A stretch of 64,000 nucleotides of DNA, taken from Hippophae tibetana (Eukaryota > Streptophyta > Magnoliopsida > Rosales > Elaeagnaceae). The stretch lies in the NCBI GenBank assembly GCA_037013495.1, contig JAZDXN010000029.1:2306501-2370500 (forward strand). Direction: 5' to 3'. This document shows positions 1-13,700 of the stretch, piece after piece. A model generated the notes under the pieces. It searched no databases, was not told the DNA's origin, and worked only from the letters and a program-made list of their open reading frames with translations. Within the stretch, counting starts at the first letter, position 1, and every line of letters starts with the position of its first letter. A program made the translations under genes and the position numbers.

Positions 1-590
1 ATTGTTTCTAGTTGCATGAAATTGTTCCTAATCGTTCCAACCATTGGACTCCTAGCACCACATCCAAGCCATTTAATTGTAAGGTGTATAGTGTGAGAAT
101 AAATGAAATACTTTGGATCAAGATTGGGTCATTCTCAAATCTTCTCTTGCATGTCAAAGAGCCACTGTTTGCTATCTTTACATTAAAAGGTTTTGTAGAC
201 TGCATTGGAAGTGGAAGGATGTCAACTACTCTTTCACTGATGAATTTGTGGGTGGAACCTCTATCAATGAAGAAAATCAATTCATGATCATCAATTACTA
301 CCCTTACTCTTATAGTTCAATTGGTAGACCATCGACCAAGAGTATGAAGGGATATCTCAAGCTCATCATTATCTGAACTATTACTACATCCTTCTAACAT
401 CAATAGTCAAGGATTTCTATATTTATTTCATGGTGTAAATATTTGGTCACAATTGAAGCAAAGCCCTGGATCCATCTTTTTCTGCATTTGATCCCATGTT
501 AACATTTTTACTGATGCTGGTAGTTTAAAGGTTGTTATATGTGTTGCTTTAGTTGAAGCTTGAACATGTATGCTTGGCTGCTTACAAATT
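1..590 (-). pseudogene. Ty3/gypsy gag-protease fragment, degraded
   Basis: Read on the minus strand, this is the end of a plant Ty3/gypsy Gag and the start of its retropepsin-like protease. A zinc-knuckle remnant with CFNCD lies at 446-460, but the following Gly, His and Cys positions of the family motif have become a stop, Asn and Tyr. In the same frame, 60 codons further on, an open stretch (280 down to 8) carries FIDRGSTHKFIS and LDVVLGVQWLERLG. These match the family blocks usually read as IDSGSTHNFIS and VVLGVQWL. The catalytic Asp is kept, but the D-S/T-G triad reads DRG. Two in-frame stops separate knuckle and protease, so no functional product is expected. The fragment continues beyond the left edge of the window. 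Family assignment is by motif recognition; the exact right limit is uncertain. Confidence 0.75.
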
Positions 591-715
591 TTTAATTTGT
601 CATACTCCCACTAATATATCGCTAATTAGATAATTAAATCCATAACAAAATAAATGGACTTTTTTTTTAATTTGAGCTAGTCAATAGATACACTTAGTAT
701 GCCTAAGACTTTGTT

Positions 716-2345
716 ATGGATCATTTAAGAGAGTATTAATCCACAATCCATGTACCTTACTTTGATGGGTCCAATTACCCATATTATATGGCTCATATGA
801 GAGCCTTTCTACTATCTTCAAATGAGAGTGCCTGGAAATCTATACTTTATTATTGGGAACCACCTATGGAACAAATGGACCAATCAAGATAAAACTACTA
901 GCAACTAGAATCTGAAGGATATTAATGCCGTTTTTAGTACCGTATCTACTGATGAGTTTCTTAGTATTTCTCATGTTGATACTACTTAGCTTGCTTGGGA
1001 TATTTTAGAGGTTGCCCATGTGGGAACCACCCAAGATGAATGAACTAAATTTTTCATGCTTGGTAGTCAATTTGAAAATCATAGTATGAAAGAAGATGAA
1101 ACTTTCTTGGAATATTATGTTAGAATTTAAGATATAATTAACACATTTGCCAATCTTGGAGAGGAAACTAATGCTTTCAAGATAGTTTGAAAGATTCTTT
1201 GATCATTACTAGATTGCTTCCACGCATAGGTCATTGCCATTAACAAAAGCAAGGATGTGGATACCATAAAAATAGAGGAACTTGTTGGCTCACTTCAAAC
1301 CTTTGCGATGAGCTTTTGAAAACCTCAAAACTACTTTTATTGATGACATTGTCAAAGATGATGAAGAGTACTCTTATCGACAAGAATGAATAAAATCCTC
1401 AACAAAAGAATCCCTGAAACAAAGGACAATAAAGTTTTCAAAAAGATCATAATTTGAGAGATATCAAATATAGGAGTTCTAATAGTAAGAAATCTAAACC
1501 TATTGGGGTTTATTTTTTTAAATGTATAAGTTTTAGTTAGTTCACAATTGACTATGCAAACAAGAAGAACCAAAATAGAAAAGATTTCAATGTTACACTC
1601 ACTGACTCTGGAAGTGATAACAATAATCCAGTTGAATCAGACAATAACTATTTGGTATTTACTACAACTATATGTATCAAAGGAAATAGTAAGGAGGTTA
1701 AAAAAATTAGAGTTGAAATGCTTAACAAAGTTCTAGATTATAGAAAGCCAACAAGAGACAAAAAAGGGCTAATATATATCAACAAGCACATTACACCATC
1801 TTCTTTAAAATCAACTAAAATTGTCAAACTTTCCAACATATCCTACTCATATGCTACACATGACATTGGTTATAAGAATGAGAGCTCTACTCTTTCAACA
1901 TGAAAAACCACATTTGTAAGGCCTTCTAACCTTACTCCTTATGTTACCCATTATACACAAAGGATAGTTGTACTTGTGATTGACGAATCTATTAGATTTG
2001 TGCCTACCTTTCATCATTATGGTATGAAAAGTCATATTAAACCCAAGCATATATTTTTGATAAATGCTCATAAATGTAATAATACATTACATGGTTCAGA
2101 TAGTAGAACTTACAACTACCATCCATCTATGCATGCTGCATCATATTCTAGGATGAATTAAAATTATGGTAACATGTTCAAAATTCCTATTAGAAAGCAT
2201 GACATCGTTAGTTTACAAATGTATGTGAAATTGATTGCATTTAATTCTTGGACTAATTATCAGTATCCTCCCATGCATGTTGCATCTTCATTTTGGATGA
2301 ATGAAAAATCTTAAGAAACAAAAAATTAAGAAATTTTGGGTTAGG
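716..2345 (+). pseudogene. Copia gag pseudogene
   Basis: The ATG at 716 aligns with the gag start of the intact element at 17285. It is followed by a block about 50 bases downstream where YFDGSNYPYY corresponds to [10 protein letters not shown]. Further homology includes the region around 1010-1180 (UBN2-type Gag domain), a decayed first zinc knuckle near 1510-1570 with only one of its Cys/His ligands left, the block KVLDYRKPTRDKKGLIYI near 1730-1780, and a second knuckle near 2000-2050 reading FHHYGMKSHIKPKH, where Cys ligands are lost. Several stops and frame changes break it. Small open pieces remain at 1548-1736, 1652-1903 and 1976-2161. The last recognisable gag piece is FWVRK near 2330. 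Confidence 0.7.
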
Positions 2346-2934
2346 AAAGATTCTTTTTTGTGATCTGACTGTTGTTCTTTATTGTTTTACCTAGATACTT
2401 TTTTGTGAGTACTTAATTGTCCGTAGGTGAACATATTGAGTTTTTTATTTGTTTATATTTTTATTGATGTTTCTTTAGTTTCAAAAATAAATAAGATAAA
2501 AAAATTAAAAATAAATACAAAAGGAGAGAAATAGACATGCTTTAACATTGACATAATCATTACATGCTCCATTCATACAAAATGATATTTTAACTTGTGC
2601 ATTTATATACTTTTCAAAACTGGTGATCGATGTTGACATGAACTTACTCATACATTAATTGGACACATAAGTATGTCATGCTATAATTTTATAACTAATT
2701 TTATGAGGTTTTAGGGCATGAGATAACCTTGACTGTGAAAATTATGGTTGAACTCTATCTTTCATTCTATAAAATGTTGTTATAAAGAGATACCTAGTTT
2801 TAGAAGGCTACAAATTGTAATGTGTAAAAGCTACTGTAGTGCAAAGAATATTTTCAAGAGGAATAAACTATCGAGCCTCAATGATCACATCTCAGGTATA
2901 TCTTTGTTCCCATGCAATTACAGGTAAAATTATA

Positions 2935-3080
2935 GTGGATAGTTAGGTGGTTCGTTGGATCAGTGGTTTTTCACTTATGTCATTGGTATGGCCTAAGTTG
3001 TTTCCACCTAAAAAACTCATGTGTTGATCGTTATTTTCTAAATTACTTTATTTACATAGGACTACATGCTCTGAATTTTT
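2935..3080 (+). repeat. Copia LTR inner fragment (U5-like)
   Basis: About 145 bases match the LTR segment at 16985-17115. Shared words include GTTAGGTGGT, GTTTCCACCTAAAAA and the spaced GGTGGTTCGTTGGA / GGTGGTCCGTTGGA. Neither the LTR start nor its end is recognisable. It marks the right side of the degraded copia element and the direction of that element. Confidence 0.65.
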
Positions 3081-3085
3081 AATTT

Positions 3086-3521
3086 TTCATACTTTCATTG
3101 ATCATCTATTCACTCGCCATCGACCTAATCTAATCTATAACTAAAGAGAAATTGATCTCAGATTTAAAATATTATTCTAAGAAATGAAAATAGCATTTCA
3201 AAAATTCATATATATATATCATTATATCACCAATGTGCTACTTGTGCATGCAATTTTTGAGCTAGATTATCTCAAAGTATGCCTTCACTTAAGAATATTG
3301 TCAAGATTCTCCTAAAATTCATTATCATGGAAAACTTCATGTTTTTAAGCATTTGTGATCAATTTTATAAGAAAATAAGGATGGAACATATGATTTCTAT
3401 TTCCAATCCCATCTATTCATTCTAGCCATCCTAAATATTGAAAAAAACAATATGTTGTCTAGAGCATATTAATCCTAAAACATACTGAACCTAATAAAGC
3501 ATGAAAAATAAAGATAGTAAT
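3086..3521. other. AT-rich interval, no gene seen
   Basis: About 430 bases without a usable open frame, RNA gene or clear similarity to the other repeats in the window. By position it could be the LTR of the minus-strand gypsy remnant that follows, because an LTR would be expected downstream of that element's polypurine-like tract. No terminal motifs support this. Confidence 0.4.
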
Positions 3522-4280
3522 GTTAACACTCCCCCACACATAATTCTTATATTGTCCTCAATATAGGCACTTACATATATGTAATATAAAAATAAGTAAA
3601 AATGGAGTAGAAAACAAATCTTGGTGGCTTGCCTCCCACAAAGAACTTAGTTTAACGTCTTCATCTTGACGCTACCACTTTTATCATCCACCATCATCAA
3701 AGATATGGTAGTGTGTGATTTCAAACTTATGAGCTTACAGTCCATTATTTACATCCTCCTTCCCTAGTTTCTTACCACTCTAGTTTCTTAGCATCTATTT
3801 TGAAGGGGAGTTCAAAAACTACCTATGCTTCTGGTCTTTCCACAACTGTGACTAGTTAGCCAATTTGAGTCTCAAGGTTTTGATTGAAGTTTGAGTTTCT
3901 TTGAATGAATTTTTGAGTGTTTTTCATGAAATCCTAAATATCCTGCTAAACTTTCTAAGTGTTATTAATGATGGTATTTACTAAATCTTCAAGAGACTTA
4001 CCTTGAGCAGTTGGAGTAGGTTTTTGTATTGGGAATGGAAAGTGGGGTGTGATGTCGAAATCCTCTGCTAAATTCCTAACTGAATAGCTTAGGTATTAAT
4101 GATCCTATGGTCCTAGATCGTACTTGTTAGAATATGGATCATTACATAGTGCTCTAACTTTCAAATCCATCCATAGCATTAATGTGGTCCCAATTGTTTT
4201 GTTGATGTACAAAGTATGGTGAAGGAAATTCATTGTATGAAGGGTAAGATGCATCTACTTGTGTACTTTTAACCTAATAT
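3522..4280 (-). mobile_element. Probable Ty3/gypsy 3' end remnant
   Basis: On the minus strand a purine tract GTGTGGGGGAG (within 3529-3542) is immediately followed by TGTTAACA. This is the arrangement of a polypurine tract and 3' LTR start in plant Tat/Athila-type gypsy elements. Just upstream on that strand (about 3620-3670) are the words AAGACGTTAAAC and GTGGGAGGCAAGCC. They resemble the end of pol and the following spacer that I recall from such elements. No open coding frame survives. The assignment rests on short motifs and memory of the family, so the internal limit at about 4280 is a guess. Confidence 0.4.
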
Positions 4281-5687
4281 TCCACACTTAAAGAGAAATT
4301 GTTTATATATAAATAAATAAAATAAAATGAATAATAAAATAAGATAAAACTAATCCTAAATTCACAAATCGAAACAATAAATAAAATATAAAAAATTAAA
4401 AATAAAAGTTAGAAAAAACTAGTACTAACCAAAATCCTACAAAAATGTACAAATTGTATAATCTATTTACTATGACCCATATAGCCTACAAAGTGTTGAG
4501 GAAAGGTTAATTACAAAGGAAAGTTATAAGAAGTAAATCATGAAAAAGTCATTGCATTTTCTTCATTCTATAATGCATATATCTTTAAATTTTTATTTAA
4601 TGATTTCGATTGAGGCATGAAAATAATTTTGTGATTTTTTTAAGAAATACTAAACATTTGATTCCTTTCATGAGATCGAAGTTGTACACTATTTTTGAGC
4701 CTTTCGTCTTTTATAAGTATGAAAACTTATTAGCTCATATTTAAACATAAAATCTATTCACATATGCCTTAGTATGAGTGCTTGAACCCATGGGATTCAA
4801 TTTTTGAGAGTATTGACTTGTAAGGATAGCGTCAAAGTGAATTCGAATTTCTGACACAGAAATTGGGTAAATTTAAAACTATTATGAAGGATATGTCATC
4901 AATATATCTTCAATAATAATTCTTATAAAAATCCTAGAAATAAAAACATGCCTCAAAATAGATTTAGACTACAATTAACTAATATCTATTAGTATTACTC
5001 TATATCAGAGTGAGATAATTTAAATCCTACATCGAACTCTTTTTTTGTTATGAAAAATAATTTGTCAATATATTTTTCATTTGAATACTTTTTTTAATCT
5101 TGATAAGGAAATAAAAATTTATTCATTTTATAAAAATATTTAATCTACTTTAATATTTTAAAAAGTAACAACATTACTAATATTCCATATTATTTATAGC
5201 TAGACATGCATAGTTTAATAAAAAATCAATTAATTAGACAAACAAATTAGGCATAAAATAATGTAAAACAACACTTAGAAAATATATGAAAAACATATTT
5301 AATTGTAGATCATTGGATTTCTTTCATAATTTTTTTTGTTCTAAAAAACAACCAAACAAAATTACTACACTATTTATTGAATTGAAACTAAAAAATATTA
5401 CGTAAACTAAATTTTTTCAACTCTCAATTGAGAGAAAAACTTTAAACTAATAAAAGAAAAGCTTAAGAAACCTTAAAAATCTAAGAAATGTAAATGATTA
5501 AGAAAAAAGGGATAAAAAATAAGGGATGATTTTTACATTAGAAATAGGGTCCTCTTTATAGGGTGAGGAAAGGAGGAAAATATATAACTTTTAGCTTTGT
5601 GCCACGTCATACAACTTTTCTACGCCACGGTATACACATCTCGTACACAGTTGGGAAAAAATAAACTATATTCATGACACAACATAC
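4281..5687. other. AT-rich interval between element remnants and satellite
   Basis: About 1.4 kb with no open frame of note and no satellite similarity. On the minus strand CCCTATAAAGAGG near 5547-5563 looks like a TATA box, and the sequence downstream of it is pyrimidine-rich. This might be the 5' LTR and leader of the same gypsy remnant whose 3' end lies to the left. I see no LTR pair or primer site to confirm it. Confidence 0.35.
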
Positions 5688-7379
5688 AATCGTTTCATCA
5701 TATTACAAAATTTGTTTTGGTCTTGCCAAGGAAAATCATTTTTGTACCCAAATTCCATCGTTTACATCACTTACCTAGTGTTTAATGTTTTTGACGAACC
5801 ATTTTCATTTTACTTACTTCCCGTTTAATTCAATAGAGCTATACAGGATATATTGGTGCCGACCTAGGGTTATTTATTTATATTTTGAATCAGTCTCTAT
5901 TTTTCAAAAAAATGAGAAAAGTAAAAAGAAAGGGGATATTTTGCACATTTTCATAAACAAAAAATATTTGGTAAATATGAGTTACAACTTTTAACGGAGA
6001 TAACTTTTGACTCGGGTATCGAAACACTATTATAATATATCAAATCAAAATTCGTATCAAATTACATAATATGTTTGGTCTCGCTTAGGAAAATTATTTT
6101 TGTACCCAAATTCTATCTTTTACATCACTTACCGAGTGTTTAAAGTTTTTCACGCACCATTTTCATTTTACTTACTTCTGATTTAATTCAATAGAGCTAT
6201 AAAGTAGATATTGGTGCCGACCAAGTGTTGTTTATTAATATTTTCAATCAGTCTCTATTTTTCAAAAAAAATAAGAGAAGAAAAAAAGAAATTAGAAGTT
6301 GTTCAATTTTTCAAAAACAAAAAAACATTTGCAAAGTATGAGTTACAAATTTCAATGGAGATAACTTTTGACTCGGGTATCGAATCGACTATTATAATAT
6401 ATCAAATCGAAATTTCTATCAAATTACACAATATGTTTTGGTCTCGCCAAGGAAAATCGTTTTTGTACCATAATTACATCGTTTACATCACTTATCGAAT
6501 GTTTAAAGTTTTGACGCACCATTTTCATTTTACTTACTTTCGATTTAATTCAATAGAGCTATAAAGGAGATATTGGTGCCACCCTAGGATTGTTTATTTA
6601 TATTGTCAAATAGTCTTTATTCTTCAAAAAAAAAAAAGAGAAGAGAAAAAGAAATAGGATGTTCTTCACATTTTCAAAAACAACAAAACATTTAATAAAT
6701 ATGAGTTACAACTTTCAACGAAGATAACTTTTGACTCGGGTATCGAAACGATTATAATAATATATCAAATCAAAATTCGTATCAAATTACAAAATTTGGT
6801 TTGGTCTCGCCAAGGAAAATCGTTTTTGTACCCAAATTACATCGTTTACATTACTTACTGAGTGTTTAAATTTTTTGACCACCATTTTCATTTTACTTAC
6901 TTCCAGTTTAATTCAATAGAGCTATACAGGAGATATTGGCACCAACCAAATGTTGTTTATTTATATTGTCATTGAGTCTCTATTTTTCAAAAAAATAGGA
7001 AAAGAGAAAAAGAAAGGGGATGTTGTTCACATTTTCATAAACAAAAACATTTGGTAAATATGAGTAACAACTTTTAAGGGATATAACTTTTGACTACGGT
7101 ATCGAAATGAATATTATAATATATTAAATCAAAATTTGTATAAAACTCTAAAATTTGTTTTGGTCTCGCCTAGGAAAAAAATTTTGGTACCTAAATTCCA
7201 TCGTTTATATCACTGACAAAGTGTTTAATGTTTTTGAGGAACCATTTTCATTTTACTTACTTTGGGTTTAATTCAATAGAGCTATACAGGAGATATTGGT
7301 GCCGACCTAGGGTTGTTTATTTATATTTTAAATGAGCCTTTATATTTTTCAAAAAAATAAGAAAAGAGAAAAGGAAAGG

Positions 7380-7741
7380 GGATGTTGTTCACATTTTCAA
7401 AAATAAAAAACATTTTGTAAATATGAGTTATAACTTTTAAAGGAGATAATATGTTTTGGTGTCGCTTTGGAAAATTATTTTTGTACCCAAATTATATCGT
7501 TTACATCACTTATTTAGTGTTTAAAGTTTTTGACGCACCATTTCCATTTTACTTACTACCGGTTTAATTCAATAAAGCTATACAGGAGATATTGGTGCTG
7601 AACTAATGATTTTTATTTATCTTTTCCATCAATCACTATTTTTCAAAAAAATCAGAAAAGAGAAAAAGAAAGGGGATGTTGTTCACATTATCATAAACAA
7701 AAAACATTTGGTAAATATAAGTTACAACTTTTAACAGGGAT
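7380..7741 (+). repeat. Shortened family A monomer (67-bp deletion)
   Basis: After GGAGATAA at about 7442-7449 the sequence jumps straight to TATGTTTTGGTGTCGC. About 67 bases that normally hold the TTTTGACTC core and the ATATATCAAAT box are missing. The next core is 294 rather than 360 bases away. TAA lies at both deletion ends, which suggests a microhomology or slippage event. Confidence 0.75.
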
Positions 7742-10700
7742 AACTAGTGACTCAGGTATCGAAACGACTATTATAATATAACAAATCAAAAATCGTATCA
7801 AATTACAAAATTTGTTTTGGTCTTACCTAGGAAATTCATTTTGGTACCCAAATTCCATCGATTACATCACTTACGGAGTGTTTAATGTTTTTAGGAACCA
7901 TTTTCATTTTACTTATTTCCGGTTTAATTCAATAGAGCTATACAAGAGATATTGGTGCCGACCTAGGGTTGTTTGTTTATATTTTCAATGAGTCTCTATT
8001 TTTCAAAAAAATAAGAAAAGATAAAAGGAAAGGGGATGTTGTTCACATTTTCAAAAACAAAAAACATTTGGTAAATATGAGTTACAATTTTAACCAAAAT
8101 AACTTTTGACTCTGGTATCGGAACGAATATTATAATATATCAAATCGAAATTCGTATCAAATTACAAAATTTGTTTTGGTCTAGTGTAGGAAAATCATTT
8201 TTGTACCCAAATTCCATCGTGTACATCACTTACCGAGTATTTAATGTTTTTGACAAAGCATTTTCATTTTACTTACTTCCGGTTTAATTCAATAGAGCTA
8301 TGGGGTAGATATTAGTGCTGACCTAATGTTGTTTATATATATTTTCAATCAGTCTCTTTTTTTCAAAAAAATAAGAAAAGAGAAAAAGAAAGGAGATGTT
8401 GTTCACATTTTCAAAAACAAAAAAGATTTGGTAAATATCAGTTACAATTTTAACTGAAATAACTTTTGACTCGGGTATCGAAACGAATATTATAATATAT
8501 CAAATCAAAATTCGTATCATATTACAAAAGTTGTTTTGGTATCACCTAGGAAAATCGTTTTTGTACACAAATTACGTCGTTTACATCACTTACTGAGTGT
8601 TTAAAGATTTTGACGCACCATTTTCATTTTACTTACTTCCAGTTTAATTCAATAGAGCTATACAGGAGATATTGGTACCAACCTAATGTTGTTTATTTAT
8701 ATTTTCAATTAGTCTCTATTTTTCAAAAAAATAAGAAAAGAGAAAAAGAAAGAGGATGTTGTTCACATTTTCATAAACAAAAACAATTTGGTAAATATGA
8801 GTGGCAACTTTTAACCGAAAAAACGTTTAACTCAGGTATCGAAACAAATATTATAATATATCAAATCAAAATTCATATCAAATTACAAATTTGGTTTGGT
8901 CTCGCCAAGGAAAATCGTTGTTGTACCCAAATTACATCGTTTACATTACTTACTCAATGTTTAAATTTTTTGACGCACCATTTTCATTTTACTAACTTCC
9001 AGTTTAATTCAATAGAGCTATACAGGAGATATTGGTACCAACCTAATGTTGTTTATTTATATTTTCAATGAGTCTCTATTTTTCAAAAAGATAAGAAAAG
9101 AGAAATAGAAAGGGGATGTTGTTCACATTTTCATAAACAAAAAACATTTGGTAAATATGAGTTACAACTTTTAACGGATATAACTTTTGACTACCGTATC
9201 AAAATGAATATTATAATATATTAAATCAAAATGCGTATCAAATTCTAAAATTTGTTTTGTTCTCGCCTAGGAAAATAATTTTGGTACCCAAATTCCATCG
9301 TTTACATTACTTACAAAGTGTTTAATGTTTTTGAGAAACCATTTTCATTTTACTTACTTCGGGTTTAATTCAATAGAGCTATACAGAAGATATTGGTGCC
9401 GACCTAGGGTTGGTTATTTATATTTTCAATGAGTCTCTATTTTTCAAAAAAACAAGAAAAGAGAAAAGGAAAGGAGTTGTTGTTCACATTTTCAAAAACA
9501 AAAAACATTTGGTAAATATGAGTTAGCAAAATTTAACGGAGATAACTTTTGACTCTGGTATCGAAACAACTATTATAATATATCAAATTGAAATTCGTAT
9601 CAAATTACAAAATATTTTTAGGTCTCACTTAGGAAAATTATTTTGGTACCCAAATTCCATCATTTACATCAGTTACCGAGTGTTTAATGTTTTGGACGAA
9701 GCATTTTCATTTTACTTACTTCCGGTTTAATTCAATAGAGCGATAGGGTAGATATTGGTGTCGACCAAGGGTTGTTTATTTATGTTTTCAATAAGTCTAT
9801 ATTTTTCAAGAAAATAAGAAAAGAGAAAAATAAAGGAGATGTTGTTCACATTTTCAAAAACAAAAAACATTTGGTAAATATGAGTTACAATTTTAACCGA
9901 AATAACTTTTCACTCTGGTATCAGAACGAATATTATAATATATCAAATCGAAATTCGTATCAAATTACAAAATTTGTTTTGGTCTTGCCTAGGAAAATCA
10001 TTTTTGTACCCAAATTTCATCGTTTACATTACTTACCGAGTATTTAATGTTTTTGACGAACCATTTTCATTTTACTTACTTTCAGTTTAATTCAATAGAA
10101 CTATACAGGAGATATTGGTGCCGACCTAGGGTTTTTTATTTATATTTTCAATGAGTCTCTATTTTTCAAAAAAAATAAGAAAAGAGAAAAGAAAAGGGGA
10201 TGTTGTTCACATTTTCAAAAACAAAAAACATTTGGTAAATATGAGTTACAACTTTTAAAGGAGATAAATTTTGACTACGGTATCGAAACGACTATTATAA
10301 TATATCAAATCAAAATTCGTATAAAATTACAAAATATGTTTTGGTCTCACTTAGGAAAATTATTTTGGTACCCAAATTCCATCGTTTACATCACTTACGG
10401 AGTGTTTAATGTTTTTTACGAAGCATTTTCATCTTACTTACTTCCGGTTTAATTCAATAGAGCTATATAGGAGATATTGGTGCCAAACTAATGTTGTTGA
10501 TATATATTTTCAATTAGTCTCTTTTTTTCAAAAAAATAAGAAAAGAGAAAAAGAAAGGAGATGTTGTTCACATTTTCAAAAACAAAAAAATTTGGTAAAT
10601 ATGAGTTACAATTTTAACCGAAATAACTTTTGACTCTGGTATCAGAACGAATATTATAATATATCAAATCGAAATTCATATCAAATTACAAAATTTGTTT

Positions 10701-13700
10701 TGGTGTCGCCTAGGAAAATCATATTTGTACCCAAATTCCATCGTTTACATCACTTACAGGGTATTTAATGTTTTTGACGAACCATTTACATTTTACTTAC
10801 TTTCGGTTTAATTCAATAGAGCTATACATGATATATTGGTGCCGACCTAGGTTGTTTATTTTTATTTTCCATTAGTCTCTATTTTTAAAAAAATAAGAAC
10901 AGGGAAAAAGAAAGGGGATGTTGTTCACATTTTTAAAAACAAAAAACATTTGTTAAATATGAGTTACAACTTTTAAAGGAGATAACTTTTGACTCCGGTA
11001 TCGAAACGACTATTATAATATATCAAATTGAAATTCGTATAAAATTACAAAATATGTTTTGGTCTCACTTAGGAAAATTATTTTGGTACCCAAATTCAAT
11101 CGTTTACATCACTTACGGAGTGTTTAATGTTTTTGACGAAGCATTTTCATCTTACTTACTTCCGGTTTAATTCAATAGAGCTATACAGGAGATATTAGTG
11201 CCGACCTAATGTTGTTTATATATTTTTTCAATTAGTCTCTTTTTTTCAAAAAAATAAGAAAAGAGAAAAAGAAAGGAGAAGTTGTTCACATTTTCAAAAA
11301 CAAAAAAAATTTGTTAAATATGAGTTACAATTTTAACCGAAATAACTTTTACCTCTGGTATTAGAATGAATATTATAATATATCAAATTGAAATTCGTAT
11401 CAAATTACAAAATATTTTTTGGTGTTGCCTAGGAAAATCATTTTTGTACCCAAATTCCATAGTTTACATCACTTACCGAGTATTTAATGTTTTTGGCGAA
11501 CCATTTTCATTTTATTTACTTTCGGTTTACTTCAATAGAGCTATACAGCATATATTGGTGCCGACTTAGGTTGTTTATTTATATTTTCCATTAGTCTCTA
11601 TTTTTAAAAAAAAATAAGAAAAGGGAAAAAGAAAGATGATGTTGATCACATTTTCAAAAACAAAACACATTTGTTAAATATGAGTTACAACTTTTAAAGG
11701 AGATAACTTTTGACTCCGGTATCGAAATGACTATTATAATATATCAAATCAAAATTCATATCAAATTACATAATATGTTTTGGTGTCACTTTGGAAAATT
11801 ATTTTTGTACCCAAATTATATCGTTTACATAACTTATTGAGTGTTTAAAGTTTTTGACGCACCATTTTCATTTTAGTTACTTCCGGTTTAATTCAATAGA
11901 GCTATACAGGAGATATTGGTGCCGACCTAATGTTTTTTATTTATATTTTCAATCAGTCACTATTTTTCAAAAAAATAAGAAAAGAGAAAAAGAGAGAGAT
12001 GTTGTTCACATTATTATAAACAAAAAACATTTGGTGAATATCAATTACAACTTTTAACGAAGATAACTATTGACTCGGGTTTCGAAACGAATATTGTAAT
12101 ATATCAAATCAAAATTCGTATCAAATTACAAAAATGTTTTTGGTCTCGTCTAGGAAAATCATTTTGGTACCTAAATTCCATCGTTTACATCACTTACTAA
12201 GTGTTTAATGTTTTTGAGAAACCATTTTCATTTTAATTACTTCCGGTTTAATTCAATAGTGCTATACAGGAGATATTGGTGCCGACCTAGGGTTGTTTAT
12301 TTATATTTTCAATAAGTCTCTATTTTTCAAAATAATAAGAAAAGAGAAAACAAAAGGGGATGTTGTTCACATTTTCAAAAACAAAAAACATTTGGTAAAT
12401 ATAAGTTACAACTTTTAACGGAGATAAATTTTGACTCCGGTATCGAAACGACTATTATAATATATCAAATCGAAATTCGTATAAAATTACAAAATATGTT
12501 TTGGTCTCACTGAGGAAAATCATTTTGGTACGTAAATTCCAACGTTTACATAACTTAGTGAGTGTTTAATGTTTTTGACGAAGCATTTTCATCTTACTTA
12601 CTTCTGGTTTAATTCAATGGAGCTATATAGGAGATATTGGTGATGACCTAACGTTGTTTATTTATATTTTCAATTAGTCTCTATTTTTAAAAAAAATATG
12701 AAAAGAGAAAAAGCAAGGGGATGTTGTTCACATTGCATAAACAAAAGAAATTTGGTAAATATGAGTTACAACTTTTAACGGAGATAACTTTTGACTCCGT
12801 TATTGGAACGACTATTATAATATACCTAATCGAAATTTGTATCATATTACAAAATTTGTTGTGGTCTTGCCTAGGAAAATCATTTGTATACCAAATTATA
12901 TCATTTATATCACTTACCGAGTGTTTAATGTTTTTGACAAACCATTTTCATTTTACTTACTTCCGGTTTAATTCAATAGAGCTATACAAGAGATATGGGT
13001 GCTGACCTAGGGTTGTTTATATATATTTTCAATGAGTCTCTTATTTTCAAAAAAATAAGAAAAAAGAAAAACAAAGGGGATGTTGTTCACATTTTCATAA
13101 ACAAAAAAATTTGGTAAATATGAGTTGCAACTTTTAACGGAGAAAACGTTTAACTCGGGTATCGAAACAAATATTATAATCTATCAAATAAAAATTCGTA
13201 TCAAATTACAAAATTTGGTTTGGTCTAGCTAAGGAAAATTGTTTTTTACCCAAATTACATCGTTTACATTACTTACTGAGTGTTTAAATTTTTTGACCCA
13301 CCATTTTCATTTTACTTACTTCCAGTTTAATTCAATAGAGCTATACAGGAGATATTGGTACCAACCTAATGTTGTTTATTTATATTTTTAATAAGTCTCT
13401 ATTTTTCAAAAAACATAAGAAAAGAGAAAAAGAAAAGGGATGTTGTTCACATTTTCATAAACAAAAACAATTTGGTAAATATGAGTTGCAAATTTTAACG
13501 GAGAAAACGTTTAACTCGGGTATCGAAACAAATATTATAATATATCAAATCAAAATTCGTTTCAAATTACAAAATTTGGTTTGGTCTCGCCAAGGAAAAT
13601 CGTTTTTGTACCCAAATTACATCATTGACATTACTTACTGTTTTTTTAACTTTTTTGACGAACCATTTTCATTTTACTTGCTTCCAGTTTAATTCAATAG

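Larger units (their letters stand above)
565..3085 (+). mobile_element. Degraded SIRE-like Ty1/copia element lacking pol
   Basis: This stretch is collinear with parts of the intact copia element at 15707-25140, in the same order, but is heavily diverged. It has a possible LTR tail (about 565-655), a leader and gag (716 to about 2345), a 3' non-coding part (about 2610-2860) resembling 22335-22590, and an LTR inner segment (about 2935-3080) resembling 16985-17115. The whole protease-integrase-RT-RNase H region, about 3.1 kb in the intact copy, is absent. Gag homology stops at the junction motif FWVRK, close to where pol begins in the intact copy. It is either an internally deleted copy or a gag-only non-autonomous derivative. 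Limits are approximate because the outer LTR parts are not recognisable. Confidence 0.7.

Noticed and set aside
4840..4870. Primer binding site of the minus-strand gypsy remnant
   Set aside because: TTTGACGCTATCC on the minus strand only loosely resembles the TTTGGCGCCGTTGCC seen in some plant gypsy leaders; too many mismatches.
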